Source: a virus
Virus record (IMG/VR): IMGVR_UViG_3300021962_008753
Span: 1 to 33,925 of that record
Direction: 5' to 3' (one strand)
Length of the DNA stretch: 33,925 bases
Shown: one piece after another, positions 1 through 7,461 of the stretch
Numbering within the stretch: the stretch's first letter is position 1
Layout: every line of letters begins with the position of its first letter
The notes under the pieces: model-generated
Databases searched by the model: none
What the model was told of the DNA's origin: nothing
The model's input: only the letters and a program-made list of their open reading frames with translations
Position numbers and translations under genes: made by a program

Positions 1-2160
1 AGTAGTTGAACCATCGGTTATCAGAGAACCCAATGTTACATAAGACCCTCTATCAGTTCCAAAATTCGTAGGTGTTCCTTTTGTGGTAAATTCTACCTTT
101 TCAAAACTTAATGCGGTATTATCATAGTTTAAATTGAATTGTGTACCAACCAATTCTTGTTGTAAAGGGTCTACTGAAATTGTTACTATCAGTTTACCAC
201 CAACATTTTCGCCCATTAGGTATGCGTTGATTTGATTGGAAACTGATTGAGTTGATAAACTCATAGTTCTCATTGAGTTGGTTGCGACACTACTTATGGT
301 TTGCTGTGCCGAATGTGATAGATTTACATCTCCTAACCATGTTACATTTAAATTGTACGTGTTATTCAATACTCCACTATTCAAATTAAATGGATACAAA
401 CTTCTAGTTGAATTAAATTGTGTATTCCAATTTGATTTAGTTATAGCATCATATTCAGTTTTACTATATAGTTTCATCAAATAAGTTAATGCTGAATATT
501 GTGTTAATGGTACAACTCCCGTTAAATGTTGTAATAGTTTGTAAGTATCACTTTCGTTAAATACACCATTACCATCAACATCCGCATTCATATATTGAAT
601 ACCATTTGTAAATTCCAATCCACTTTGATTTCCAAATATTCCACCATTTGATAATTCTTTAAACGCCAAATAGACATCTGTTACACTCACAATACTATTG
701 TATAAAGTATTTAATTCAGTTTGATTGTTTGCAATAATATCAATACCGTGTTGTTTGTAATTTCTATTTGATGAAAATGTGAATTCAGCGGTTAGTGCAT
801 AATATGAACCACCATTCCGTATGTTAGATGTAAACGATGAACCCGCAAAATTAAATTGTGTTTGAGTATAAACATATACTTCCGTCCAACCATTCGGGTC
901 ATAACTATTATATGTTACAGGTCCGTTATATAAATCAAATAATTGTAAACTACTTATTTTTGTTGGGTCTGAAAGAATACCATTTACCTCTCTACTATCT
1001 ATACCAATTCTATATCGTTGGTTGTAGGTATCATATTCGTAAATTACACACCATTCTACTTGTCCTGCTGTCGATGATACCTTAATACCATCATTTGATA
1101 TTTTAGCGGTATCCAAATCGTTTGTGATATCTACTTTACCTAAACCGCTCAATGTTCTTGATGTATTAGTTGTTACATTCCATACATTATTTACATAAGT
1201 GTTTGCTTTTGCTGAAAATTTTGTTTCATCTACGTTACCACCGAAATCGATATTGAATTTAGCAGTTAAAACTTCTCCGTTTGAATGTGATACTGAATTG
1301 GTATAAAATTCCGTAAACGTTGCATCATCTGGATTTGACCAAGTCCCATATTCGATTACATATGGGCAACTAAACCCATTTGGTAAATCATTCCATTGAG
1401 AACCACCGCCCCATTTAGTTACTGCGTAATCTTCATTACCACTATTGTTTGGTTCACCACCTGCCCAGTTATTGTATTGACCAACTATATTTCCATTCAG
1501 TTGCCCATTTGCCGTTTTGATTAGAGTTCCTTTTTCAGGTCCCGCATCAATTCTCCACTGCCCCTCAACAACCTCATCGGTTAATGCAAACCAAATGCTA
1601 GTTTGTGGTACATTATTATAAATAAACAAATCTTCATCGGCGGATGTGATTGTTACTAAATATCCTTTTTGTCCTTTGAATGTTGTTGCTTCTGCTGCAG
1701 TTCTTGCACCCGTATAAGTGTTTCCCGTTGATATCGGTCTATAAAAGTGTCCATTTACACCATTATAATAATATCCCGTTGGATTCACAGTTGCTGCTAC
1801 CGATAATAAAACATTTCCTTTTACTGAACCTGTATTTACTTTTAAGGATGCCAATGCCGTATTGATATTAGCCATCGTTCCCGTTACAACTAAACGAGTT
1901 TTATTACCTACTAATGTAAATCCACTTGCGGCAGTTAAACCCGTTGTTGTACTTAGATAGAATGTTGTACCAGATGGTGGATTTACTAAACTGATTGATG
2001 CTAATAAGATTGATGTAGAACCAAATCCATTTAATACAAATCCATTTGCATCTTGTCCATTGGTGGATGGTATAAACGATTTAGAGTCCGGAGCAGATAC
2101 ACTCTGTCCGAACCCTAAAAATGATATAAATAGAAATAATGTAACTAATAAGTGTTTCAT
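1..2160 (-). CDS. Secreted protein with C-type-lectin, dockerin-like and cohesin-like modules (3' end off the window)
   Basis: Read directly by translating the reverse strand: 720 codons open from the ATG at 2160 to the left edge, no stop, so the C-terminus is missing. Residues 1-19 form a Sec-type leader (MKH, then a hydrophobic core, ending GFGQ) of the kind common in Bacteroidota. Residues ~132-272 look like a C-type lectin fold: W190-F-A-L, GEPNN around 235-239, WND at 256-258 and CPYVIEYG near the end. Residues ~489-548 look dockerin-like, with a calcium-loop motif DVDGNGVFNESD (527-538) followed by a helix. Residues ~645-720 look cohesin-like (V-G-T-Q-F-N-L-N-Y-D). It lies 1 nt after a paralogue with similar C-terminal modules. 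Known families: CLECT domains in phages often bind receptors or glycans. Inference: an exported or virion adhesin; the exact location is unknown. Confidence 0.8.
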   Translation of the reverse strand, partial: MKHLLVTLFLFISFLGFGQSVSAPDSKSFIPSTNGQDANGFVLNGFGSTSILLASISLVNPPSGTTFYLSTTTGLTAASGFTLVGNKTRLVVTGTMANINTALASLKVNTGSVKGNVLLSVAATVNPTGYYYNGVNGHFYRPISTGNTYTGARTAAEATTFKGQKGYLVTITSADEDLFIYNNVPQTSIWFALTDEVVEGQWRIDAGPEKGTLIKTANGQLNGNIVGQYNNWAGGEPNNSGNEDYAVTKWGGGSQWNDLPNGFSCPYVIEYGTWSNPDDATFTEFYTNSVSHSNGEVLTAKFNIDFGGNVDETKFSAKANTYVNNVWNVTTNTSRTLSGLGKVDITNDLDTAKISNDGIKVSSTAGQVEWCVIYEYDTYNQRYRIGIDSREVNGILSDPTKISSLQLFDLYNGPVTYNSYDPNGWTEVYVYTQTQFNFAGSSFTSNIRNGGSYYALTAEFTFSSNRNYKQHGIDIIANNQTELNTLYNSIVSVTDVYLAFKELSNGGIFGNQSGLEFTNGIQYMNADVDGNGVFNESDTYKLLQHLTGVVPLTQYSALTYLMKLYSKTEYDAITKSNWNTQFNSTRSLYPFNLNSGVLNNTYNLNVTWLGDVNLSHSAQQTISSVATNSMRTMSLSTQSVSNQINAYLMGENVGGKLIVTISVDPLQQELVGTQFNLNYDNTALSFEKVEFTTKGTPTNFGTDRGSYVTLGSLITDGSTT

Positions 2161-2161
2161 A

Positions 2162-3814
2162 TTATTCAACTATTAAATCAATTTTACTTCCTACCGCATC
2201 AACTGCATCTGAAAGAACAAAGTAGAATAATCCTGCTGTATTAGTTAAAGTTGTTTTTGGTGTAAATACCAATTTATATGGAGTTCCCACCTTAATTCTC
2301 GCAGTTTTCAATTGGTCAATAGAACCAAATGTTAATCTACCATCTTTGTGAGTTGAAAAGTTAGTAATTGTAGAGCCAGAATCAAATATTATATTATCTA
2401 ATGTTAATTTAGATTCATCGTAGTTCATTATCACTTGTAATCCAGCTAAACCTTCTTTTGTTAAAGTTGTAGTTAATACAACCTTACCGGCTTCCAATGT
2501 AGATGTAATACCCAATGTAGCTTTTTCAGCTGCCAATGTTTGATACGCCATTGGAGCAGTACTCATAGATTTAATTGAGCTAGTAGCTTTATCGCTTACT
2601 GAATTCGTATATTGTCCCGCAGTTATTTTAGTTGCAATCACCGATGGGTCTGATGAGTGTGACCAATTCAAATCACCACCCCACGCAAAAACCGCATAAA
2701 CTTCTTTAATTGGGGAATCAATCAATACTCTATTTTTTACAACACCATCTAACCAACTCTGATTTAATAGACCACTATACCATCTTACAGATGTTGAAGT
2801 GTTGGTTGGAATCATTGCATTTGAATCCATATTCTGTCCCATTACATGTGCAAATAGTGCATATGAATCTCCTTCACCGAATGCGTTCATATTGTTAGTT
2901 ACCTTACCAACTTTCTTTTCTAATGTAGGTAAAGTAAAAAAGTTTGCAGTTCCACTAATATCGGTTTGTGAGTGACCTAAAAATGCTTTATAAGCATCAG
3001 ATACAGTTACAATGTTGTTCATCCAACTTTTTTGGAATGCTGCTCCTACGAATACACCAACCGAATCACCAACTTTAACTTGCGTTGTGAAAAGAGCTTC
3101 ACCACTTGCATCTAATGGTAATTGTGCAATTGGAGCTTGTGCCCAATCTATTTCACCACTACCATTTGATTTCAATCTCATCAATTGAACCGAATGGTCA
3201 GTAATAGTGTACCCTTGTGGATATAAAACTTTTACTTTGAATTGAGATGTGTTACCCGTTACACCTGTTATAGATGATGAACCGCCACCATAAATAGTTC
3301 CAACATTAGTACCATCTACATCAGTACCGGTTGCCAAATCTATTTTGAAAATGTTGTTGTAAGCGTTTTGGTCTTTTAAGATATATTTTTGAGTAGCAAT
3401 TACACCACTTATAGATGCATCTGCTCTTTGAACCGTTAATTGTCCAACATTCCAATCTGCATTTGATGCATAATTCCACGGAGTTAATCCGTATTGAACA
3501 TTCAAATCATTATCACTTGCACCACCGTTGAAAGTAAACTTATAGTTACTCCAACCTGTGTAGAATGTTTGTGCAGATGAACCTTGATTAAACGTAGTAG
3601 ATACATACGCTAATGCTTTATTGTTGTACTGATATCTAAACCAAAGATAACGAGGATTCTTAATTACCTGTCCTTTTGTTAGATTGTACTTTACAGTAAT
3701 TGTATCACCTACCTTTAAACCCGTTGCAGGTGTTAGCGATTGACTGATTGTCAGTTGTCCAAATGATGAAAGGGATATCATTAATACCCCTAAAAACAAT
3801 AAGATTTTTTTCAT
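2162..3814 (-). CDS. Secreted protein with cohesin-like and dockerin-like modules, paralogue of the downstream gene
   Basis: 550 residues from the ATG at 3814. I chose this start because it opens a clean leader (MKKILLFLGV to SSFGQ); an in-frame codon five residues earlier would overlap the upstream gene and spoil the leader. Residues ~25-130 resemble a cohesin-like beta sandwich (LKVGDTITVKYNL, then RYLWFRYQYN). A region around 275-340 (NNIVTVSDAYKAF, then NNMNAFGEGDSYALFAHVMG) resembles a dockerin pair whose calcium loop has lost most acidic residues. The C-terminus (~430-550; GLAGLQVIMNYDESKLTLDN) is a second cohesin-like module. The pieces WGGDLNWSHS and VSDAY have clear counterparts (WLGDVNLSHS, VTDVY) in the next gene, so the two are paralogues. 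Function unknown; probably exported or a virion surface protein. Confidence 0.75.
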   Translation of the reverse strand: MKKILLFLGVLMISLSSFGQLTISQSLTPATGLKVGDTITVKYNLTKGQVIKNPRYLWFRYQYNNKALAYVSTTFNQGSSAQTFYTGWSNYKFTFNGGASDNDLNVQYGLTPWNYASNADWNVGQLTVQRADASISGVIATQKYILKDQNAYNNIFKIDLATGTDVDGTNVGTIYGGGSSSITGVTGNTSQFKVKVLYPQGYTITDHSVQLMRLKSNGSGEIDWAQAPIAQLPLDASGEALFTTQVKVGDSVGVFVGAAFQKSWMNNIVTVSDAYKAFLGHSQTDISGTANFFTLPTLEKKVGKVTNNMNAFGEGDSYALFAHVMGQNMDSNAMIPTNTSTSVRWYSGLLNQSWLDGVVKNRVLIDSPIKEVYAVFAWGGDLNWSHSSDPSVIATKITAGQYTNSVSDKATSSIKSMSTAPMAYQTLAAEKATLGITSTLEAGKVVLTTTLTKEGLAGLQVIMNYDESKLTLDNIIFDSGSTITNFSTHKDGRLTFGSIDQLKTARIKVGTPYKLVFTPKTTLTNTAGLFYFVLSDAVDAVGSKIDLIVE

Positions 3815-3815
3815 T

Positions 3816-4478
3816 TTATTTTCCCTCAAAGATTTTGGTTATAAGTTTTTCCGAAGTTTTCTTTAAGGCATTGCTTAAAGATGTTTGGTTGAACTTACCA
3901 CCTTCATCTACTATGAGAGTCGACATTGAGATTTCAGATGAACTTTCTTCAACCATAACCTCTTTTGCCTTTTTACCATCTTTATAAAGGATACCCTTCA
4001 TTCTGATGACAACTTCTTCTTCGTTTTTGTGAAATACGGAGATATTTTGTTTAGTTGTCAAAACGTCTAAATAAACGATTTGAACTTGCAATTTATTTTG
4101 CGCCGATGGAGTTAAATCTAACCCTCTTTCTTGCAAATATTCTTCTAATATATTTTTTACACCGAATTCTAATTGTCTGTTTCCAGCCAATTTACCAATT
4201 TTAACATTATTTGTTACAGATTCAACCCACACATGCTCATCTGCTTCGTACATGATGTTTCCTGGGTTATTTTTAAACGTACCATCGAATTTCCAATTGA
4301 ATTCATTTACCGCTCTTTGAATTATAGCATCTTTACCTAAAGCGGTCAGAGCTATAAACGTTAATTGGGTTATTAACGCTAACGTTATAAAAGTTGCAAC
4401 TAAGTAGACAAAGCCCATTGCGAGCTTTTCTTTTAACTTCTCTAAGAAGTTTACTGAATAAACATTTTGTGTGACCAT
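3816..4478 (-). CDS. Membrane-anchored protein of unknown function
   Basis: 220 residues. A basic, short N-terminus is followed by one strong hydrophobic segment (about residues 20-47), so a single-pass inner-membrane anchor or uncleaved signal is likely. The rest is soluble, with alternating hydrophobic strands (LQVQIVYLDV, VVIRMKGILY) and a C-terminal amphipathic helix (SLSNALKKTSEKLI). The strand/helix layout loosely recalls YajG-like envelope lipoproteins, but there is no lipobox and I would not assign the family. It is the first gene after a promoter-like site and is followed with 1-nt spacing by the two secreted cohesin/dockerin-like proteins, so a role in their export, assembly or anchoring is a reasonable inference only. 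Confidence 0.7.
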   Translation of the reverse strand: MVTQNVYSVNFLEKLKEKLAMGFVYLVATFITLALITQLTFIALTALGKDAIIQRAVNEFNWKFDGTFKNNPGNIMYEADEHVWVESVTNNVKIGKLAGNRQLEFGVKNILEEYLQERGLDLTPSAQNKLQVQIVYLDVLTTKQNISVFHKNEEEVVIRMKGILYKDGKKAKEVMVEESSSEISMSTLIVDEGGKFNQTSLSNALKKTSEKLITKIFEGK

Positions 4479-4540
4479 TGATTATGCCTTTTTACTACCA
4501 TTAACTTATACATAACCAATTGATTTATTATTTACTCATA

Positions 4541-4571
4541 TAAATATAACTTTTTTAACTAACCTTTCAAA
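4541..4571 (-). promoter_or_regulatory. Probable promoter for the 4478-1 gene group (variant)
   Basis: Reverse strand shows TTTG (4568-4571), 19 nt, then TATATTTA (4541-4548). This is one base off the TATATTTG element and one base shorter in spacing than the six better sites in the window. It sits in the 80-nt gap between the cupin and the membrane protein, about 62 nt before the next start codon. Confidence 0.45.
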
Positions 4572-4948
4572 TCATCCGAATTATTTCTATATACTCTATA
4601 CGAATCTTCATCAAAGTGTTCAGTCGATACTTCAAATATGGTAGATTCGTCTACCATTGCTTCTAATTGATGTGGTAATCCTCTTTCTATCAGAACACTA
4701 TCTCCTGCAGCCAATACTTTTGTATTTAGCTTCCCATTTTCAACATCTATCCAATTGAATATGAATCCTCCCTTTTGTACATACCAAGTTTCTTTCTTTT
4801 TAAGGTGATAATGCATTGAGAATTTATCTCCAATTTTATTAAATACTAATAATTTTCCACAATACTCTTCATCATTGTGAACCCATAATTCATACCCCCA
4901 TTTTTTATCTACTCTATGAGGTGCTTTAATATTTATATCTATTTCCAT
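4559..4948 (-). CDS. Cupin-domain protein (sugar isomerase/epimerase-like)
   Basis: 129 residues, a single-domain cupin. Metal-binding pattern is intact: H46-x-H48-x4-E53 and H93 (GLPHQLEA). The N-terminal HRVDKKWGYELWVHN stretch resembles the cupin core of phosphomannose-isomerase-type and nucleotide-sugar-linked proteins that phages often carry. It follows thyA with a 2-nt gap and is the last gene before the next promoter. With the large glycan-gene island upstream, a step in sugar metabolism is plausible, but substrate cannot be read from sequence. Confidence 0.75.
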   Translation of the reverse strand: MEIDINIKAPHRVDKKWGYELWVHNDEEYCGKLLVFNKIGDKFSMHYHLKKKETWYVQKGGFIFNWIDVENGKLNTKVLAAGDSVLIERGLPHQLEAMVDESTIFEVSTEHFDEDSYRVYRNNSDDLKG

Positions 4949-4950
4949 AA

Positions 4951-5994
4951 TTAATTACTTAGTGGTGCTTTAATAGCCGGATGGGATTGATAATTTTCTA
5001 ATATAATATCGCCTGGCATAAATGATTCAATTCCATCTCTAACGTGTACTGCTGGTAAATCAAATGGTTCTCTCTTTATTTGTTCCTTTGCTTGCTCAAT
5101 ATGATTCTTATATAAATGAGTATCGCCTAAGTTCCCAATTAATTCATCTGGCATCATATTCATTTCATCTGCAATTAACATTAGTAATAAACCATATGAT
5201 GCGATATTAAATGGTAATCCTAAAAAGGTATCTACGCTTCTTTGATTCCACATTAGAGATATAGAGCGTGTTGGAATATTGTAAGATTGTAATTCTTCAC
5301 TCAATCCTCCACCGAATGGAACTATTTCATCAACCATTGATTTAAACTTGTCATCGCCAACTTTCTTCTTTAATAAATCCCATCTCTCCTCACCCGTTAA
5401 CTCTCTAGTATAAATTTGAAATCCATAATGACAAGGTGGAAGAACCATTGCATCCAATGCACCAACATTCCAAGCACTTACCATCATTCTTCTACTATCT
5501 GGATTTGTTTTTAGTTCATTGATTAGATTTTGAATTTGGTCAATTGGGGTTGGATTTAAATCCCAATCCCATCCCCTCCATTGCTTACCATAGATTGGTC
5601 CTAAATCTCCCCATTGTTTTGCAAACCCATCATCGGTTTTAATTTTGTTGATGAACTCCGATTGTGTCCAAATAGCCTTTGAAGGTGTATATGGTGGTTC
5701 ATCTCTAAAATTTATTTCATAGTTCTTATATGCATCACCATCCCAAATGTGGCAACCATTATCAACTAAATATTTGATATTAGTATCACCTCTTAAAAAC
5801 CATAATAACTCTGTTACCATAGTTTTCCATGCCATTTTTTTTGTAGTGAGTAACGGAAACCCTTCACTCATTTTGTGGCGAATTTGTCTACCAAACACCG
5901 ATATAGTTCCCGTTCCGGTTCTATCTCCTTTATTTACTCCATTATCTAAAATATCTTGCAGTAATGTTTGATAATGTTTATCTAAGTTGTTCAT
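4951..5994 (-). CDS. thyA: Thymidylate synthase
   Basis: Converts dUMP to dTMP using methylene-tetrahydrofolate. 347 residues, against about 264 for E. coli ThyA. Landmarks: DRTGTGT (24-30), the catalytic loop PPCHY with Cys188, RRMMVSAWN (168-176), and DTFLGLPFNIASY (255-267). Asn263 is the position where dCMP-hydroxymethylases carry Asp, so dUMP rather than dCMP is the expected substrate. The extra length comes mainly from an insertion at about 197-245 (GEERWDLL to LQSYN), between the catalytic-Cys strand and the QRS motif, plus a longer stretch at about 95-125. Overlaps the upstream gene by 17 nt. With the dUTPase at 30228-30653 it supplies and protects the thymine pool. Confidence 0.97.
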   Translation of the reverse strand: MNNLDKHYQTLLQDILDNGVNKGDRTGTGTISVFGRQIRHKMSEGFPLLTTKKMAWKTMVTELLWFLRGDTNIKYLVDNGCHIWDGDAYKNYEINFRDEPPYTPSKAIWTQSEFINKIKTDDGFAKQWGDLGPIYGKQWRGWDWDLNPTPIDQIQNLINELKTNPDSRRMMVSAWNVGALDAMVLPPCHYGFQIYTRELTGEERWDLLKKKVGDDKFKSMVDEIVPFGGGLSEELQSYNIPTRSISLMWNQRSVDTFLGLPFNIASYGLLLMLIADEMNMMPDELIGNLGDTHLYKNHIEQAKEQIKREPFDLPAVHVRDGIESFMPGDIILENYQSHPAIKAPLSN

Positions 5995-6346
5995 ATGATT
6001 TTAATCTTTTTTGATTATCAATTTTATCTTCAACGGAATATCGTTCTTTAAAAGCAATGATTCGGTGAAATTCTTTATAAGCAGATGGGTGCGTTTCTTT
6101 CAATCTATCTAAACCATATTCATATTCAAAAAGAATATCTTCATATAGTTGTTCTTTATTAGAAAATCCCCTTTCTTGCGTTTCTAATTCCGTTTGTAAT
6201 TCATTAATTACATTTTGTAAAGAATCCGACTTAGCACAATTTGTTGTAATTATCGTTTTCTTTGTATCACGTATTGACCAAATTGTAATAATTGATATTG
6301 CTATTATTAATGTAATTACTATTCTAAGATTAGTATCACTCTTCAT
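5978..6346 (-). CDS. Small single-pass membrane protein with coiled coil
   Basis: 122 residues. One N-terminal transmembrane segment (about 8-24, LRIVITLIIAISIITIW) is followed by a long charged helical region (QNVINELQTELETQE), likely a coiled coil in the periplasm or cytoplasm. It lies one gene after the endolysin, overlapping the small two-helix membrane protein by 11 nt and thyA by 17 nt. The layout fits an inner-membrane spanin-like or other lysis accessory protein, but no outer-membrane partner lipoprotein is visible, so this is a weak inference. Confidence 0.65.
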   Translation of the reverse strand: MKSDTNLRIVITLIIAISIITIWSIRDTKKTIITTNCAKSDSLQNVINELQTELETQERGFSNKEQLYEDILFEYEYGLDRLKETHPSAYKEFHRIIAFKERYSVEDKIDNQKRLKSYEQLR

Positions 6347-6518
6347 CCCTTCTCATTAATAAATTATGAATCGGTGTCCAAATACAATATACTCCTATTG
6401 CTTCTAAAAAATTTAATTTAGGAAAATTTGGAACTATTTGCGTAACATAGGATAATGCTAATCCTATTACACACGTTACCAATGTAACGTTTATAACTAA
6501 TTGTAATCTTTCTTTCAT
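6336..6518 (-). CDS. Small two-helix membrane protein, holin candidate
   Basis: 60 residues from the ATG at 6518 (MKERLQL). Codons further upstream are in frame but would run through the terminator and promoter at 6535-6602, so I reject a longer start. Two hydrophobic segments (about 6-26 and 36-52) separated by a short polar turn, and a charged C-terminus (MRRDEE). Size, topology and position right after the endolysin fit a class II holin, but it has its own promoter rather than sharing the endolysin transcript. Function not proven by sequence. Confidence 0.6.
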   Translation of the reverse strand: MKERLQLVINVTLVTCVIGLALSYVTQIVPNFPKLNFLEAIGVYCIWTPIHNLLMRRDEE

Positions 6519-6534
6519 TTTATTTTGTTTAGTA

Positions 6535-6565
6535 TTGTAACAAATATACGAAAAGTTTGTTACAA
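6535..6565. repeat. 10-bp perfect inverted repeat over a promoter
   Basis: Arms TTGTAACAAA (6535-6544) and TTTGTTACAA (6556-6565), 11-nt spacer, arm centres 21 bp apart (two helical turns). The left arm covers part of the TATATTTG promoter element at 6541-6548, so the dyad is well placed to be an operator. Confidence 0.7.
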
Positions 6566-6572
6566 ATCCAAA
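6541..6572 (-). promoter_or_regulatory. Bacteroidota-type promoter
   Basis: Reverse strand: TTTGG with TTTG at 6569-6572, exactly 20 nt, then TATATTTG at 6541-6548. It begins directly at the T-tract of the endolysin terminator and lies 22 nt before the ATG at 6518. Drives the 6518-4559 group (small membrane proteins, thyA, cupin). Confidence 0.8.
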
Positions 6573-6573
6573 T

Positions 6574-6602
6574 AAAAAAGGGAGAATTTCTTCTCCCTTT
6601 TT
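6574..6602 (-). terminator. Rho-independent terminator after the endolysin
   Basis: A perfect 12-bp stem (6575-6586 with 6591-6602, core GGGAGAA/TTCTCCC) and TTTC-type 4-nt loop, followed on the minus strand by a T-rich tail. It starts one base after the endolysin stop codon (6604-6606). Confidence 0.9.
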
Positions 6603-6603
6603 G

Positions 6604-7449
6604 CTATGCCAATAAATGATAATATTCTTTGAAATGTTTGATACGGTCTGGTAAACCAATCGTACCACCATTTACTCTTTTAGTTATTTTTGTTACTACT
6701 ACATCACTCGCTCCTTCATCCGCAATCTTATGTAATCCGTTTTTAGAGAAGAACCATGCTGCTGATGCCAATGCGTATGTTGTAGCAACTGAATCTGGGT
6801 TATTTGGAATATCCACTCCAATTGATTTACCAAATGCAGTGTAATTATCTCTACCCGTTAATTGGATATATCCTCTTCCTCTGAATTTGTAGCCATCACC
6901 ACTTGCTTCACTCCCATTACCCATACGAGATGAATAAACTTTGTTAGCAATCTTTTGTGGATTTCTAGCGTAAGCTGCTGCTGCCGCTTCGGTTGGAAAG
7001 TATTTTCTAAAAATACCATTCAATCCTTTTGCTGAATAGTTTAAGTTCTCTTGTGTTACTCTGAATCCACCACTCTCATGTCCACATTGTGCTAAGAAGT
7101 GTGCAACTCTCAATGGAGTATTGATTCCGAATTTAGAAGCAACTTCTGGAATTGAATCGATTACAACTTGCGGAACATGTCCTTTAAGTTTATCTAATTT
7201 CAATCCTGCAACTTGTGGTGCCGGAGTAGATACTATTGGCTGTGGAGTAGGAGTTGGTGTTGAACCTCCGTTCATTATCTTTGCCCACGTCCCATCGCCT
7301 ACAATACCATCTGCGGTTAATCCGTGCTTAGATTGAAAAGCCTTTACAGCTTCTTCAGTTTTTGGTCCAAAGTTACCAATTGGGTCTATTCCTAATTTTT
7401 GTTGTAATAATTTTACGTTCTCGTTGTTGTCACCTTTTTTAAGTAGCAT
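6604..7449 (-). CDS. Endolysin: peptidoglycan-binding domain plus GH19 glycoside hydrolase
   Basis: Degrades cell-wall peptidoglycan for lysis. 281 residues. Residues 3-59 are a PG_binding_1 domain (NVKLLQQKLG, GNFGPKTEEAVKAFQ, DGIVGDGTW). A Pro/Thr linker follows (62-78, TPTPTPQP). Residues ~88-280 form a GH19 chitinase/lysozyme-like domain: HFLAQCGHESGGF with Glu125 as the likely catalytic acid, ENLNYSA (134-140), GRGYIQLTGR (191-200) and YALASAAWFF. No signal peptide is visible, so it would need a holin. Followed by a strong terminator, meaning the transcript ends here. Confidence 0.95.
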   Translation of the reverse strand: MLLKKGDNNENVKLLQQKLGIDPIGNFGPKTEEAVKAFQSKHGLTADGIVGDGTWAKIMNGGSTPTPTPQPIVSTPAPQVAGLKLDKLKGHVPQVVIDSIPEVASKFGINTPLRVAHFLAQCGHESGGFRVTQENLNYSAKGLNGIFRKYFPTEAAAAAYARNPQKIANKVYSSRMGNGSEASGDGYKFRGRGYIQLTGRDNYTAFGKSIGVDIPNNPDSVATTYALASAAWFFSKNGLHKIADEGASDVVVTKITKRVNGGTIGLPDRIKHFKEYYHLLA

Positions 7450-7461
7450 AATTCTCTGAAT

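Noticed and set aside
1-3814. Cellulosome scaffold or host bacterial adhesin genes
   Set aside because: No cellulase catalytic domains, and the genes are continuous with clear phage genes in direction, composition and packing.
4539-4546. TATAAATA, the T4 late promoter element, on the plus strand
   Set aside because: No plus-strand gene follows it. It is part of an AT-rich stretch better read as the minus-strand variant promoter TATATTTA.
4951-5994. dCMP/dUMP hydroxymethylase instead of thymidylate synthase
   Set aside because: Asn263 in GLPFNIASY is the thymidylate-synthase residue; hydroxymethylases have Asp there. So this gene gives no support for hydroxymethylated DNA as the glycosyltransferase target.
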